Of a stretch of DNA of 64,000 bases, positions 1-8,423 are shown piece by piece (the first letter of the stretch is position 1; each line of letters begins with the position of its first letter). Source of the DNA: Paraburkholderia azotifigens (GTDB lineage Bacteria > Pseudomonadota > Gammaproteobacteria > Burkholderiales > Burkholderiaceae). The DNA lies in the NCBI RefSeq assembly GCF_007995085.1, contig NZ_VOQS01000003.1, positions 2,976,001 to 3,040,000 of the forward strand. The letters run 5' to 3'. The translations under genes and the position numbers were made by a program. The notes beneath the pieces were generated by a model. The model saw only the letters and a list, made by a program, of their open reading frames with translations. It had not been told where the DNA came from and made no database searches.

Positions 1-182
1 AGTATCGCCATGACGGCATAGACGGTTGCCTGCACGAGCGCGAAGTCATCGAGCACGCGCGGCAGCACGATCAACATGATCAAGCCGGCGGCCAGCGCGA
101 GTGCCGCGCTCTTCCACGACCGCGAGAAGCGCGAGAGCGCGTCGGCGACGGGCATGGTGCGAGTCGCGTTGACGGGCGTCAT
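1..182 (-). CDS. Liv/Urt-type ABC permease (LivM family), N-terminal part only
   Basis: The gene starts at 182 on the minus strand and runs off the left edge, so only about 60 residues are visible. They comprise a polar N-terminus followed by a hydrophobic segment (SAALALAAGLIMLIVLP), as in the inner-membrane permease LivM/UrtC. The ATG overlaps the TGA of the upstream permease by one base (TGATG), so the two are translationally coupled. With the LivH-type gene beside it, this would form the heterodimeric membrane channel of amide transporter 1. The ATPase genes are presumably further left, outside the window. Confidence 0.8.
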   Translation of the reverse strand, partial: MTPVNATRTMPVADALSRFSRSWKSAALALAAGLIMLIVLPRVLDDFALVQATVYAVMAI

Positions 183-1048
183 CACAATGCCCCCTTGAAG
201 AAGCGGCCTGTGATGCCGCGCGGCAGAAGCCGCAGCATCACGATGGCGCCGACGAGCAGCGCGACCTCGCCGAGCACGGGCGTCGACGCGAATGTGGCGA
301 CCTGATTGATCGCGCCGAACAGCATCGACGAGCTGACCAGTCCCGCAACGATCGCCGGGCCGCCGCCAATTACCGTGATGAAGGCCTTGGCGATAAACGC
401 GCCGCCCATGGTCGGCACGACACCCGTCATGGGCGCGAGCAACGCGCCCGCGAGTCCCGACAGCGCCGCGCCGATGGCGAAGGTAGCCGAATACACGCGG
501 CCGGGCGCGATGCCCAGCGCGTCGGCCATGTGCGGATTCTGCATCGTGCCGCGCGCGATCAGGCCGAGCGACGTATGCAGCAGCACCCACCGCAGCGCGA
601 CGCCGAGCACCACCGCAACCGCGATGATGACGAGCGTATAACTGCTAACCGAGTATCCGCCGATCGTGAAGTTGCCCAGCGGCGCGGAAATGCCCGCCGT
701 CGTATTGCCCGCAATCGACGTGACGACGCCGATCAGCAGCAGCGACAGTCCCCACGTTGCCAGCATCGTGTCGATCATGCGGCCGTACAGCCGCCGGATG
801 AAGATCCGTTCCAGCACGACGCCGATCAGTGCGACCACAAGCGGCGCGACGACGAGAATCGCGACCCACAGGTTCACGCCGAAGCGGATCGCCTCGATAG
901 CCGCATACGCGCCCAGCATCATGAATTCGCCGTGCGCCAGATTGATCACCTTCATCATGCCGAAGATGACCGCGAGCCCCGATGAAATCACGACGAGACT
1001 CGCGATCGCATAGAGCACCTGAATCACAACGATCGCGGCAAGGTCCAT
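182..1048 (-). CDS. Liv/Urt-type ABC permease (LivH family)
   Basis: This is a 288-residue inner-membrane protein with about eight hydrophobic segments, the usual size for LivH/UrtB. The hallmarks GLAVIFGMMKVINLAHGEFM near residue 25 and a late MADALGI...SGLAGALLAP stretch are characteristic of the family. It should form half of the transmembrane channel for a branched-chain-amino-acid, urea or short-amide importer. GAGGAG lies 5 bases before the ATG. It sits 34 bp downstream of the binding-protein gene and overlaps the next permease, so it belongs to the amidase-led transcript. Family assignment is secure. The substrate (amide or urea) is inferred from neighbours. Confidence 0.9.
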   Translation of the reverse strand: MDLAAIVVIQVLYAIASLVVISSGLAVIFGMMKVINLAHGEFMMLGAYAAIEAIRFGVNLWVAILVVAPLVVALIGVVLERIFIRRLYGRMIDTMLATWGLSLLLIGVVTSIAGNTTAGISAPLGNFTIGGYSVSSYTLVIIAVAVVLGVALRWVLLHTSLGLIARGTMQNPHMADALGIAPGRVYSATFAIGAALSGLAGALLAPMTGVVPTMGGAFIAKAFITVIGGGPAIVAGLVSSSMLFGAINQVATFASTPVLGEVALLVGAIVMLRLLPRGITGRFFKGAL

Positions 1049-1082
1049 CGTAGCTCCTCTCCATGAAGGCGCAGCGTGCGCC

Positions 1083-2309
1083 TCAAAGCTTGATCACGTA
1101 TTGCTGGTTGTCGCGCGGGTTCTTGATGAGATTGCATACCGCGCTCGTATCCACAGGAGGCTGGTTCTGGAACGTCTGCACGATGTCGAGCTTGTGATTC
1201 TTCACCTGCGCGATACTCACGTTGAGCACGCAGTGATGCGTCGCCGGATCGATCGACACCTTGCCGCTGGGCGCGTCGATGCTGATCCCGGACTCCAGCG
1301 CCTCGATCACCTTCACGCGATCGAGCGTGCCCGCTTTCTTCACGCCCTGTGCCCAGAGGTTGAAGCCCTGATACGTACCCATCGCCAGCTCGGTGATGTT
1401 CGGGTAGTTCGCGCCGAAACGTTTGTGAAAACGGTCCTTGAACGCCTTGTTCACCGGGTTGTCGAGGTTCTCGAAGTAGTTGTACGAGACCAGGAAACCA
1501 TCGCACTCCTCGGGCGAGAGAACAATCTGCTCGTTGCCACCCGCGAAGGTCGTCGACGCCAGCGGAATTTTCTTGTGCAGCCCCGCCGCCGCCCATTGCC
1601 GGTAGAACGACATATGCGAGCCGCCGACGAGCGCCGACACGAGCATGTCGGGCTTCGCCGACTCGATCTTCGAGATGGTCGAGCCGAAATTGGTGACGTC
1701 GAGCGGAAAGAAGTCGATTGACTGTATGGACCCGCCGTTGTCCTGGACGAACTTCTTCACCCACTGCGAGGTGATCTGGCCGTAGTTGTAATCAGCGGCA
1801 ACGACGTAGACCTTCTTGCCCCACTGCTTCATCGCGTAGGGGATCAGCCTGGCGACGGTCTGGCCCGGCGTCACGCCCGTGCAGAACGTGTTGCGGTCGC
1901 ACACGCCGCCTTCGTACTGCGTGTTGTAAAAATAGAGCGTGCGATAACGGTCCAGCACGGGCCGCATGACTTCGCGCGAAGCCGACGTGATGCCGCCGTG
2001 CACGACCGCGACCTTGTCCTTCAACGCCGATTGCTGCGCGAACTGCGTATAGAGCTGCATACTCGACTGCGGATCGTAATTCAGCAGCTTGATCTGCTTG
2101 CCGAGCAGGCCGCCCTGCGCGTTCCACTCCTCGACGGCAATGGTGAGGCAGTCCGCCATCGGCTTGCCGTAGATATCGAGGCCGCCCGACAGGTCCGTGA
2201 TGCCGCCGACAAGAATCTCGTCGGCCGCTTCGGCGATGAAGGGAAACGAGCCCGCCATTCCTGCGGCTACCGATGCCGCAGACGATTTCAGAAACGCACG
2301 TCGGTCCAT
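1083..2309 (-). CDS. Periplasmic substrate-binding protein, UrtA/FmdD-like, Tat signal
   Basis: A 408-residue type-I periplasmic binding protein of the Peripla_BP_5 (UrtA/AmiC/FmdD) class. The N-terminus MDRRAFLKSS is a twin-arginine motif followed by a hydrophobic stretch, with likely cleavage after AEA near residue 28. Family marks include GGITDLSGGLDIYGK near the mature N-terminus, then YNTQYEGGVCDRNTF and VVAADYNYGQ in the middle. These resemble urea/amide binders more than leucine binders. It lies 40 bp downstream of the amidase gene and upstream of two permeases, so it probably delivers the same amide that the amidase cleaves. It is about 45 percent or so similar by eye to the second binding protein at 12881-14125 (rough impression only). 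Confidence 0.88.
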   Translation of the reverse strand: MDRRAFLKSSAASVAAGMAGSFPFIAEAADEILVGGITDLSGGLDIYGKPMADCLTIAVEEWNAQGGLLGKQIKLLNYDPQSSMQLYTQFAQQSALKDKVAVVHGGITSASREVMRPVLDRYRTLYFYNTQYEGGVCDRNTFCTGVTPGQTVARLIPYAMKQWGKKVYVVAADYNYGQITSQWVKKFVQDNGGSIQSIDFFPLDVTNFGSTISKIESAKPDMLVSALVGGSHMSFYRQWAAAGLHKKIPLASTTFAGGNEQIVLSPEECDGFLVSYNYFENLDNPVNKAFKDRFHKRFGANYPNITELAMGTYQGFNLWAQGVKKAGTLDRVKVIEALESGISIDAPSGKVSIDPATHHCVLNVSIAQVKNHKLDIVQTFQNQPPVDTSAVCNLIKNPRDNQQYVIKL

Positions 2310-2349
2310 AGAGGGGTTCCGGAAAGAGACGCGAGGAGAATCACAAGGG

Positions 2350-3867
2350 TCAGACTTTCGTCCAGTCGATCGACTGTTCGAATGCGTAGGCGCCGCGATA
2401 GATGGTCGCTTCGTCCCAATGCTTGCCGATCAGCATCATGCCCACGGGCAGACCGTCGACCGTGCCGCACGGCACGCTCATCGCTGGATGTCCCGTGCAA
2501 TCGAACGGGCAGGTGTTCGGCAACATCTCGAAAGCGCGCGTGACGATTTCCTCGACGCCCGCGTCCGGCTTGGGCAGTGGCGTCGCCGTGAGCGGCAGCG
2601 TCGGCATCAGGAGCAGATCGTAGTCAGCGAACGCGGCGTCGTAGGCGGCCGTGAGCTGGCGCGACAGGTTCTGCGCCTTCGCATAGAAATGCCCGCGATA
2701 GTGGCGGATGAAGTACTCGCCGAGCACCATCGTGATCTTCAACGTCTCCGACAGTTCGTCCGCGCGCTCATGCCAGCCAGCGTGATAGTCCACCATGCCC
2801 GTGACGTACAGGCCCTTCCAGTTGAAGCCGTGACCGTTGTCCTTCATCATCTGCTGCGTGGCGCCCTCGGCGGCGATCGGCAGCCATATCGACGGGCCCA
2901 CGCGATGCATCGGAATCGATACCTCGCTGACCTTCGCACCCAGTTCCGCAAAATGATCGGCAGCGGCGCGCACCTTCGCGTCCGATTCCGCGAGCGATTG
3001 CGGCCATCCGAAACCCTCTTTCACGACGCCGATCTTCAGTCCGCGCACACCTTCCTTCATCAGGTCCGAATAGGGCTTGGCGGTCTGCCCTGCGTGCTGG
3101 CGTGGATCGAGGCCGTCAGGGCCGGCCAGCACTTCGAGCATCAACGCGTTATCCGTCACGTTGGCCGTCATCGGTCCCGTGTGGTCGATCGTCAGTTCGA
3201 TCGGCATGATGCCCGTATAAGGAACCAGCCCATGAGTGGGCTTCATGCCGTAGATCCCGCAGTACGAGGCGGGCATGCGGATAGAGCCGCCCTGATCGCC
3301 GCCGATAGCGAGATCGACTTCGCCCGCGGCCACGAGCGCTGCGCTTCCCGACGACGAACCGCCCGCCGAATAGCCCATCTTTCGCGGATTGTGCACGGGC
3401 GCCGGCGCGCTCGTATGCGAGCCGCCCGAGAAGCAGAAGTACTCGCAGGTGGCCTTGCCGACAATGGTCGCGCCCGCATCGAGCAGACGCGTCACGATGG
3501 TTGCATCGACATCGGGCACGTAGCCTTCGAGCGTGGAGGCGCCGTTCATCATCGGCACACCTGCAAGGCATACGTTATCCTTCAGCGCGACGGTCTTGCC
3601 CGCAAGCTTGCCCGTGGGCGCGCCCTTCACTTCGCTCTTGACGTACCAGGCGCCATAGCGGTTCTCTTCGCCCGAAGGACGATAACCAGGGGTGCGCGCA
3701 TACGTGACACGCGGGACGTAGTCCGGCATCGCGTCGACGACATCGTATGCGTCGAAATTCGGCTGCAACAACGTGTGATACGCAGCGAGCTGCGCCTCGG
3801 ACAGATGGATGCCAAGACTGATGGCGACTTCGTCAAGCTGGGCGGGCGTGGGACGTTTCACTGCCAT
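2350..3867 (-). CDS. Amidase (amidase-signature family)
   Basis: A 505-residue amidase-signature enzyme that hydrolyses an amide to a carboxylate and ammonia in the cytoplasm. The Ser-cisSer-Lys triad is visible: Lys in TVALKDNVCLAG, the cis-Ser in AGGSSSGSAAL, and the nucleophile in GGDQGGSIRMPAS. A helical N-terminal extension of about 80 residues (starting TPAQLDEVAISLGIHLSEAQ) is like that of Rhodococcus-type enantioselective amidases. The ATG at 3867 is preferred because GAGGAAG lies just upstream and the family N-terminus begins here; a much longer open frame continues upstream but is non-coding. It is the first gene of transporter unit 1. No nitrile hydratase genes lie beside it. Confidence 0.92.
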   Translation of the reverse strand: MAVKRPTPAQLDEVAISLGIHLSEAQLAAYHTLLQPNFDAYDVVDAMPDYVPRVTYARTPGYRPSGEENRYGAWYVKSEVKGAPTGKLAGKTVALKDNVCLAGVPMMNGASTLEGYVPDVDATIVTRLLDAGATIVGKATCEYFCFSGGSHTSAPAPVHNPRKMGYSAGGSSSGSAALVAAGEVDLAIGGDQGGSIRMPASYCGIYGMKPTHGLVPYTGIMPIELTIDHTGPMTANVTDNALMLEVLAGPDGLDPRQHAGQTAKPYSDLMKEGVRGLKIGVVKEGFGWPQSLAESDAKVRAAADHFAELGAKVSEVSIPMHRVGPSIWLPIAAEGATQQMMKDNGHGFNWKGLYVTGMVDYHAGWHERADELSETLKITMVLGEYFIRHYRGHFYAKAQNLSRQLTAAYDAAFADYDLLLMPTLPLTATPLPKPDAGVEEIVTRAFEMLPNTCPFDCTGHPAMSVPCGTVDGLPVGMMLIGKHWDEATIYRGAYAFEQSIDWTKV

Positions 3868-3973
3868 GGCTTCCTCACTCGAACGGATTCGTGACGGACT
3901 GCCGCCTGCTGTCATGCAGGCGCACCGTAATGAACGGGACGAAACGAACTGCACATATCCCGATCTGCGAGCC

Positions 3974-4002
3974 ATGGTATGGACACATATTTTCCGCGTC
4001 AA
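3974..4002 (-). promoter_or_regulatory. sigma70-like promoter of the amidase unit
   Basis: On the minus strand TTGACG (4002-3997) and TACCAT (3979-3974) are separated by 17 bases, giving a near-consensus -35 and a fair -10. The start site would fall near 3967, leaving a leader of about 100 nt before the amidase ATG. The palindrome at 4004-4029 abuts the -35. Called by eye only. Confidence 0.55.
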
Positions 4003-4003
4003 C

Positions 4004-4029
4004 AATTTATTTTCCATGGAAAGTAAATT
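4004..4029. promoter_or_regulatory. 26-bp near-perfect palindrome, probable MarR-family operator
   Basis: The half-site AATTTATTTTCCA pairs with its complement in the other half at 12 of 13 positions. It touches the -35 of the amidase promoter. Read on the minus strand the core TACTTTCC..GGAAA closely matches the smaller palindrome at 5253-5268 before the marR-like gene, so both are likely bound by that regulator. The position next to the -35 fits either a repressor or an activator. Confidence 0.6.
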
Positions 4030-4064
4030 GGACGAAGCCCGATGCGACACGACGCAAGCAGCGC

Positions 4065-5153
4065 TTATAGCCGCGAAAGCACTTCGAAATGATGGCCTGC
4101 GGCCCGCGCGAGATAGATGGGCACGCGGTTCACTCGTCCGCCCGCATAGGCTGAATCGCGGGCGCTTCGAAAAGAAAGCGGCGCGATGCCGAGTTGCGCG
4201 AGTCCTGCCTGCTCGGACAGACGTCTGCGCCGGGCGTCGTCGAACAGCGCAGCCAGAAAATGAATGCCTTCGTAGGTGGATTGACCGAAGGTGTCGAGCG
4301 TCGGCGCACGCGCGCCGTATCGCCCGCGATAACGTTCCTTGAATGCGAGGTTCGCATCCGTGCCCAATGAAGCGAAATAGCCCGAGGCCACATACAGGTC
4401 CGCCGTGTTGCGCGCCCCGATGCCGAGCAGTTCGTTTTCTCCGAGCGCGCACGAAAGCCGCACGATGTGAGTTGCAAGTCCGGCCTCGCCGAACGCGCGA
4501 TTGAAGTCGATGGTGTCCTGGCCGATCAGCGACAGCAGCACGGCATCCGCTCGCCGCTTGCGGATCGCGTCGAGCACCTCGCCATGTTCGCCTCCGCCGA
4601 ACGGCAGATACATGTCGCCGACCACCTCGGCCCCCGCATCGAGCACGTAACGTCGCGCGAGCCGATGCGTCGCGTGAGGCCATACATAGTCGTTGCCGAC
4701 GAAGAACCAGCGCTTCGGGCGGCGCTGCCTGCTGATCCAGTGAATGGCCGGCTGGAGCTGGCGCCGCGTGGTTTCGCCAATCGCGAATACGCCAGGTGTG
4801 CGCTCGCCGCCTTCGTAGAGCGGCGTATAGACGAACGGTAGCTGTCCACCCACGGCTTTGAGCAGATCGAGGCGCACTGCGCTCGTATGCATGCCGACGA
4901 GCGCATCGATTGCGCCGTCGCCAACGAGATCGCTCAACGCACAGTCGAGCCCGCGCGCGTCGTCACCCGCATTGATGGTCAAAAGCCGGCAGGAGCGGCC
5001 CGCGATGCCCGCCGACGCGTTCAGCTCATCGACGGCGAGTTGAGCCGAGGCGAGCGCGCAAGGCCCCCAAAGCCCGGCCGCGCCGCCTAGCGGCACGCAC
5101 AACGCAATGGTCATCTCCTGCGCTGGACGGCAGGCACGGGAACGCGGCTTCAT
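4065..5153 (-). CDS. AmiC-like cytoplasmic amide-sensor/binding protein
   Basis: A 362-residue protein of the type-I periplasmic-binding fold without any signal peptide, so it should be cytoplasmic like Pseudomonas AmiC. Family marks are IALCVPLGGAAGLWG at the N-terminus, LPFVYTPLYEGGERTPGVF (equivalent to AmiC YPTPYEGFEYSPN) and FFVGNDYVWPHATHR. It lies between the amidase gene and the divergent marR-like gene. There is no AmiR beside it, so its partner is unclear; it might be the AmiR encoded at 6563-7214, or none. An internal ATG at 5114 would remove 13 residues, and AGGAG abuts it too closely for a good site. The longer start lacks an obvious ribosome site, so the start is uncertain. Confidence 0.8.
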   Translation of the reverse strand: MKPRSRACRPAQEMTIALCVPLGGAAGLWGPCALASAQLAVDELNASAGIAGRSCRLLTINAGDDARGLDCALSDLVGDGAIDALVGMHTSAVRLDLLKAVGGQLPFVYTPLYEGGERTPGVFAIGETTRRQLQPAIHWISRQRRPKRWFFVGNDYVWPHATHRLARRYVLDAGAEVVGDMYLPFGGGEHGEVLDAIRKRRADAVLLSLIGQDTIDFNRAFGEAGLATHIVRLSCALGENELLGIGARNTADLYVASGYFASLGTDANLAFKERYRGRYGARAPTLDTFGQSTYEGIHFLAALFDDARRRRLSEQAGLAQLGIAPLSFRSARDSAYAGGRVNRVPIYLARAAGHHFEVLSRL

Positions 5154-5252
5154 CAGACGGTCGACGCGGCGGGTTCGAACGATTCAGGATGCACCAACGA
5201 ATGGCGTGCGCGCACCATCGCGCGCACGCGCCAGAGGACACTTTGCACCGAT

Positions 5253-5268
5253 ACTTTCCGCAGAAAGT
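5253..5268. promoter_or_regulatory. Inverted repeat upstream of marR-like gene, probable operator
   Basis: ACTTTC-CGCA-GAAAGT is a perfect 6-bp inverted repeat about 46 bp before the MarR start and between the two divergent genes. Its flanks (TACTTTCC...GAAAGTTTA) match the core of the palindrome at 4004-4029, suggesting autoregulation and shared control of the amidase unit. Confidence 0.55.
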
Positions 5269-5314
5269 TTATTTGCGTAAGATTCACCTATTCGTCTTTC
5301 ACGAAGCATCTACC

Positions 5315-5749
5315 ATGCCGGACACCGACCTCTCCTCCTACCTTGCCTGGCTCATCGCATCCGCGCATCGGCAGATGAAGCTCAGTCTCGCCCAGTTGAC
5401 TGCCGAAGAAGGCGTGAACGAAGAGCACTGGCGCATCCTGCATGCGGTGTCCGACGAGGCGGGCCATTCGATGAGCGAACTCGCCGCTCAAGTCCTGCTC
5501 AATCTTCCCGCGCTGACCAAGAACGTCGACAAGCTCGTGAGCCGCGGCCTGGTGCAGCGGTCGGCGGACGACTACGACAGCCGCAAGGTGCTGATCTTCA
5601 TCACGGACCGGGGCATCAAGCTGCTCGGCCGCCTGCAACCGGGCGTGGACGCGCATCACGCCGCCATCGAAGAAACGCTCGGCCCTCGCAACGCCAGGCA
5701 GTTGAAGCGTCTGCTCGAACGGTTTATCGAGGAGTCGGGACCGCGTTGA
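5315..5749 (+). CDS. MarR-family transcriptional regulator
   Basis: A 144-residue winged-helix regulator. The central HWRILHAVSDEAGHSMSELA and LPALTKNVDKLVSRGLVQR region is the MarR recognition helix, and DYDSRKVLIFITDRGIKLL is the wing. MarR dimers bind palindromes and release them on binding a small ligand. The ATG at 5315 is chosen because the family N-terminus begins there; upstream in-frame codons look non-coding. The gene is divergent from the AmiC-like gene, with the 5253 palindrome between them. It ends 15 bp from the convergent SDR gene. It probably controls itself and transporter unit 1. Confidence 0.9.
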   Translation: MPDTDLSSYLAWLIASAHRQMKLSLAQLTAEEGVNEEHWRILHAVSDEAGHSMSELAAQVLLNLPALTKNVDKLVSRGLVQRSADDYDSRKVLIFITDRGIKLLGRLQPGVDAHHAAIEETLGPRNARQLKRLLERFIEESGPR

Positions 5750-5764
5750 CGCGTGCCGCCCTCT

Positions 5765-6529
5765 TCAAAGCTGCACGCCGCGCGTGAGTGCGCCATCGAC
5801 CACGAAGTTGGTGCCGCTCACGAAACTCGCTGCCGGGCTCGCAATAAACGCGACAGCATTAGCGATTTCCTGCGGCCTGGCCATGCGCCCGGTCGGATTC
5901 AATGCGAGCGCCCGCTCGAACAGCGCCGCATCGTTATGCTCGATCCAGTCCCACACGCCGCCTTCGAAATAGACGTTGCCGGGAGATACCGTGTTCGCTC
6001 GAATGCCTTTGGACGCGAGCTGATTCGCAAGCCCCTGCATGTAGTGAACGAGTGCGGCCTTGAATACGCCGTAAGGGCCGGCGGCGAAATCGATCTCGCG
6101 CCCCGATACACTCGATATCGCGACGATCGACGCCGCCTTGCTCGCTTCGAGCCAGGGCATGGCCGCATCCACGAGATTGACCGTGCCGAGCAGGTCGGTC
6201 TCGAACTCCTTGCGCCACGATTCGAGATCGTTGCCGATAGCGAGCGCGCTGACGTTGGCCACTACGATATCGAGCCCGCCCCAGTCCTTCGCCACGTGCC
6301 CGACCCATGCCTTCAGCGCGTTGCCGTCCGCGACATCCACGGCAGCGCCCGACGCGCGTGCGCCGCCCAGTTCCGCTAGTGCGCCCGCAGTCGCCGTCAC
6401 GGCCGCCTCGTCGCGTGCGCAGATGGCCACGTCGGCGCCTTCCTGCGCGAGCGTACGCGCAATGGCAAGACCGATGCCCTTGGTCCCGCCCGTCACGATT
6501 GCCTTCAGTCCCTTCAGTTGCAAGTCCAT
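5765..6529 (-). CDS. SDR-family NAD(P)-dependent oxidoreductase
   Basis: A 254-residue classical short-chain dehydrogenase. It has TGGTKGIG (residues 13-20) for nucleotide binding, VANVSALAI in place of the usual NNAG, SSVSG with the catalytic Ser, and YGVFK with the catalytic Tyr and Lys. Substrate cannot be told from sequence. It is the last gene of the formamidase operon, 33 bp after amiR, so it may act on a product or precursor of the imported amide, but that is inference. Confidence 0.88.
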   Translation of the reverse strand: MDLQLKGLKAIVTGGTKGIGLAIARTLAQEGADVAICARDEAAVTATAGALAELGGARASGAAVDVADGNALKAWVGHVAKDWGGLDIVVANVSALAIGNDLESWRKEFETDLLGTVNLVDAAMPWLEASKAASIVAISSVSGREIDFAAGPYGVFKAALVHYMQGLANQLASKGIRANTVSPGNVYFEGGVWDWIEHNDAALFERALALNPTGRMARPQEIANAVAFIASPAASFVSGTNFVVDGALTRGVQL

Positions 6530-6562
6530 CTTGGTTGCCCCTTGTTGAACCTACGGTTGAAT

Positions 6563-7214
6563 TCAGTCTTCGCCGCGCCCATCCTCGTGCATCATCCCGC
6601 GCTTGATCTGCAGCACCTCGCCCGCCTGGATCACAGAGTGACAGATGTCGTCGACCGACACACGTTTCTCCATCGCCTGGGCGCGCAGCATGTCGTACGC
6701 TTCGTTCTCGCTGACGCCATGCATCGTCATCAAAATGCCCTTCGCTTCCTGCAGATGCCGGCTGTCGAGCAGCTTCTGCTCGAGCCTTGGCAATTCGTTG
6801 CAAGTGCTGCCGCGAGCGCCGCGCATGATTGAGCGCCATGATTACGGTCGACAGCAGGCCCGAGGCGCGAATCGGCGTCGTGACGATGCCGTCCGATCCC
6901 ATCTTGATGGCCTGATCGATGAAGGTCGGATTCTCATACGCGACCACGCAGATGACGGGCGGCGCATCCGGCCCGGACCATTCGTCCTTCGGCGCGCGCT
7001 CTTCGGGCAACAGCGCACGGAACACCAGATCCGTCCTGTCGGGCAGCGTCTCCAGCGGCGGCCAGCATCGCTCGACCTGAAAGCCCATGCGCCGGAGATG
7101 GTTCGTGAGCGTCTGGCCGTCGTCATCGTCGGGATGGAACACGACCACGCGCGGATGGCGCTCCAGAATCGAACTGGTGAGGCTGCGTTGGTCTCTGCCC
7201 ATGCGCGCGCTCAC
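6563..7214 (-). pseudogene. amiR: amiR: ANTAR-domain antiterminator, frame broken by one extra G
   Basis: Two overlapping frames together make one AmiR of about 216 residues. The N-terminal pseudo-receiver (VVVFHPDDDDGQTL, FQVERCWPPLETLP, DGIVTTPIRASGLLSTV) is followed by a coiled coil and the ANTAR domain (SRHLQEAKGILMTMHGVSE, EAYDMLRAQAMEKR). The frame changes at the GG at 6785-6786; removing one G gives a continuous IAKLEQKLLDSR. AmiR binds leader RNA to prevent termination and is held inactive by AmiC. GTG at 7214 lies 1 bp from the amiC stop; an ATG at 7202 is an alternative start. The break may be a sequencing error. If real, the ANTAR domain is lost. Confidence 0.82.
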
Positions 7215-7215
7215 G

Positions 7216-8366
7216 TCAGTAGTCCCGCGTGCTCAACTTCGTCACCCAGTCCCCGAGTGTCTGGCGTGTCATATACGGGTCGGGGCCGACGGCGAACTTC
7301 GATTCGCGCAGCACGGTGAACTGGCCGTCCGCATTCGCGCGGCCGATACGCGGATAGAGCGCCATGTGATGATTCACGGGATCGATCCGCACCCTGCCTT
7401 GCGGCGCTGCGAATTCGGAGCCGAGCAAATGCGGCATGATCTTGCCGATTTCGTCCGAACCGGCGCGCGTGCAGGCTTCGGCGAACATATGCATCTGATA
7501 GTACGCGGCTTCCCAGTTCATGTCGGTCGGTGTATCGGCGCCGAAGCGCGCCTGGTGCTGCCGCACGGCGCGATGATTCTCGGCTGTATCGATGCTCTGG
7601 AAATACGGCGCCGCCGTGAAGTGTCCCGCCGCGATGCCGCGTTCCATCGCATGAATTTCTGTCTCGGACGTGTTGAGGCTGCCGATCGGCATCCGCGCGG
7701 GATCGAAACCCGCATGCGCGAAGGCCTCGTACAGATACGGCACGGTCGCGCCGATCACCGTGCAGAAAATCCAGTCGGGCGACTTGCGCGCGATATCCGC
7801 AACGACCTGCGCGAACTGCTCGCGGTCCGCCTCAAGCGGTAGATAGCGCTCACCGAGTATGGCGCCTTCCGGATGCTGAAGCAGCAGTTCCTGCATGGTC
7901 CGGTTGCATTCGTACGGATAGACGTAGCGAGAGCCCACGAAGTAGACGCGCGCGCCGAACGTCTGCGTCATGAAGTCGGCGAGCTGCACGCCGTTCTGAT
8001 TCGGCGACGCGCCGCTGTAGATGATGTTGTCCGAGTATTCGAAACCCTCGTACTGTTGTGAATAGATCAGCAGCCGGTTGTGCTTCTCGACGACGGGCAG
8101 CATTTGCGGCTCGTGGACGTATAGCCGCCGAAGATCACGTTGACGCCGTCCTGCACGATCAGGCGCTCGGCAAACTCGCGAAACACGGCGGGGTCCGAGC
8201 CCGGATCGTAGTGGATTGCAACGAGTTCGCGTCCGTCAATGCCGCCGCGCGCGTTGATCTCGTCCATCGCGAGGCACGCGCCGCGCCACTGCGACTGCTC
8301 CAGAAGCGCCGTCGAGCCGCTCGTGGAGCAAAGCAGACCAACTCTGATGGGATCGGACAATGCCAT
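7216..8366 (-). pseudogene. amiC: amiC: amide sensor / AmiR regulator, frame broken by one missing A
   Basis: Two frames join into a protein of about 383 residues colinear with Pseudomonas AmiC: IRVGLLCSTSGSTALLEQSQ, VIFGGYTSTSRK, then MLPVVEKHNRLL, YSQQYEGFEYSDN and GSRYVYPYECNRTMQ. No signal peptide is present, as expected for a cytosolic sensor that sequesters AmiR until an amide binds. The break is at the AAA run (plus 8103-8105); one more A restores SRK-MLPVVE. The gene sits between fmdA and amiR, as in amide operons. Loss of AmiC would be expected to free AmiR, but AmiR is also broken in this sequence. Confidence 0.85.
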
Positions 8367-8423
8367 GTCGTGACGTGCTCTCCGTATGATGCGTGCGGGA
8401 CGGTGCCCGCACGGCAGATCGTT

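Noticed and set aside
2197..3894. 565-codon plus-strand open frame over the amidase gene
   Set aside because: Antisense shadow of a clearly conserved amidase; Arg/His-rich and featureless.
3904..3921. Perfect 6-bp hairpin with a hexaloop in the amidase leader, considered as an ANTAR site
   Set aside because: The loop ATGACA has A at position 1 but not G at position 4, there is no partner hairpin of the right form, and no terminator follows.
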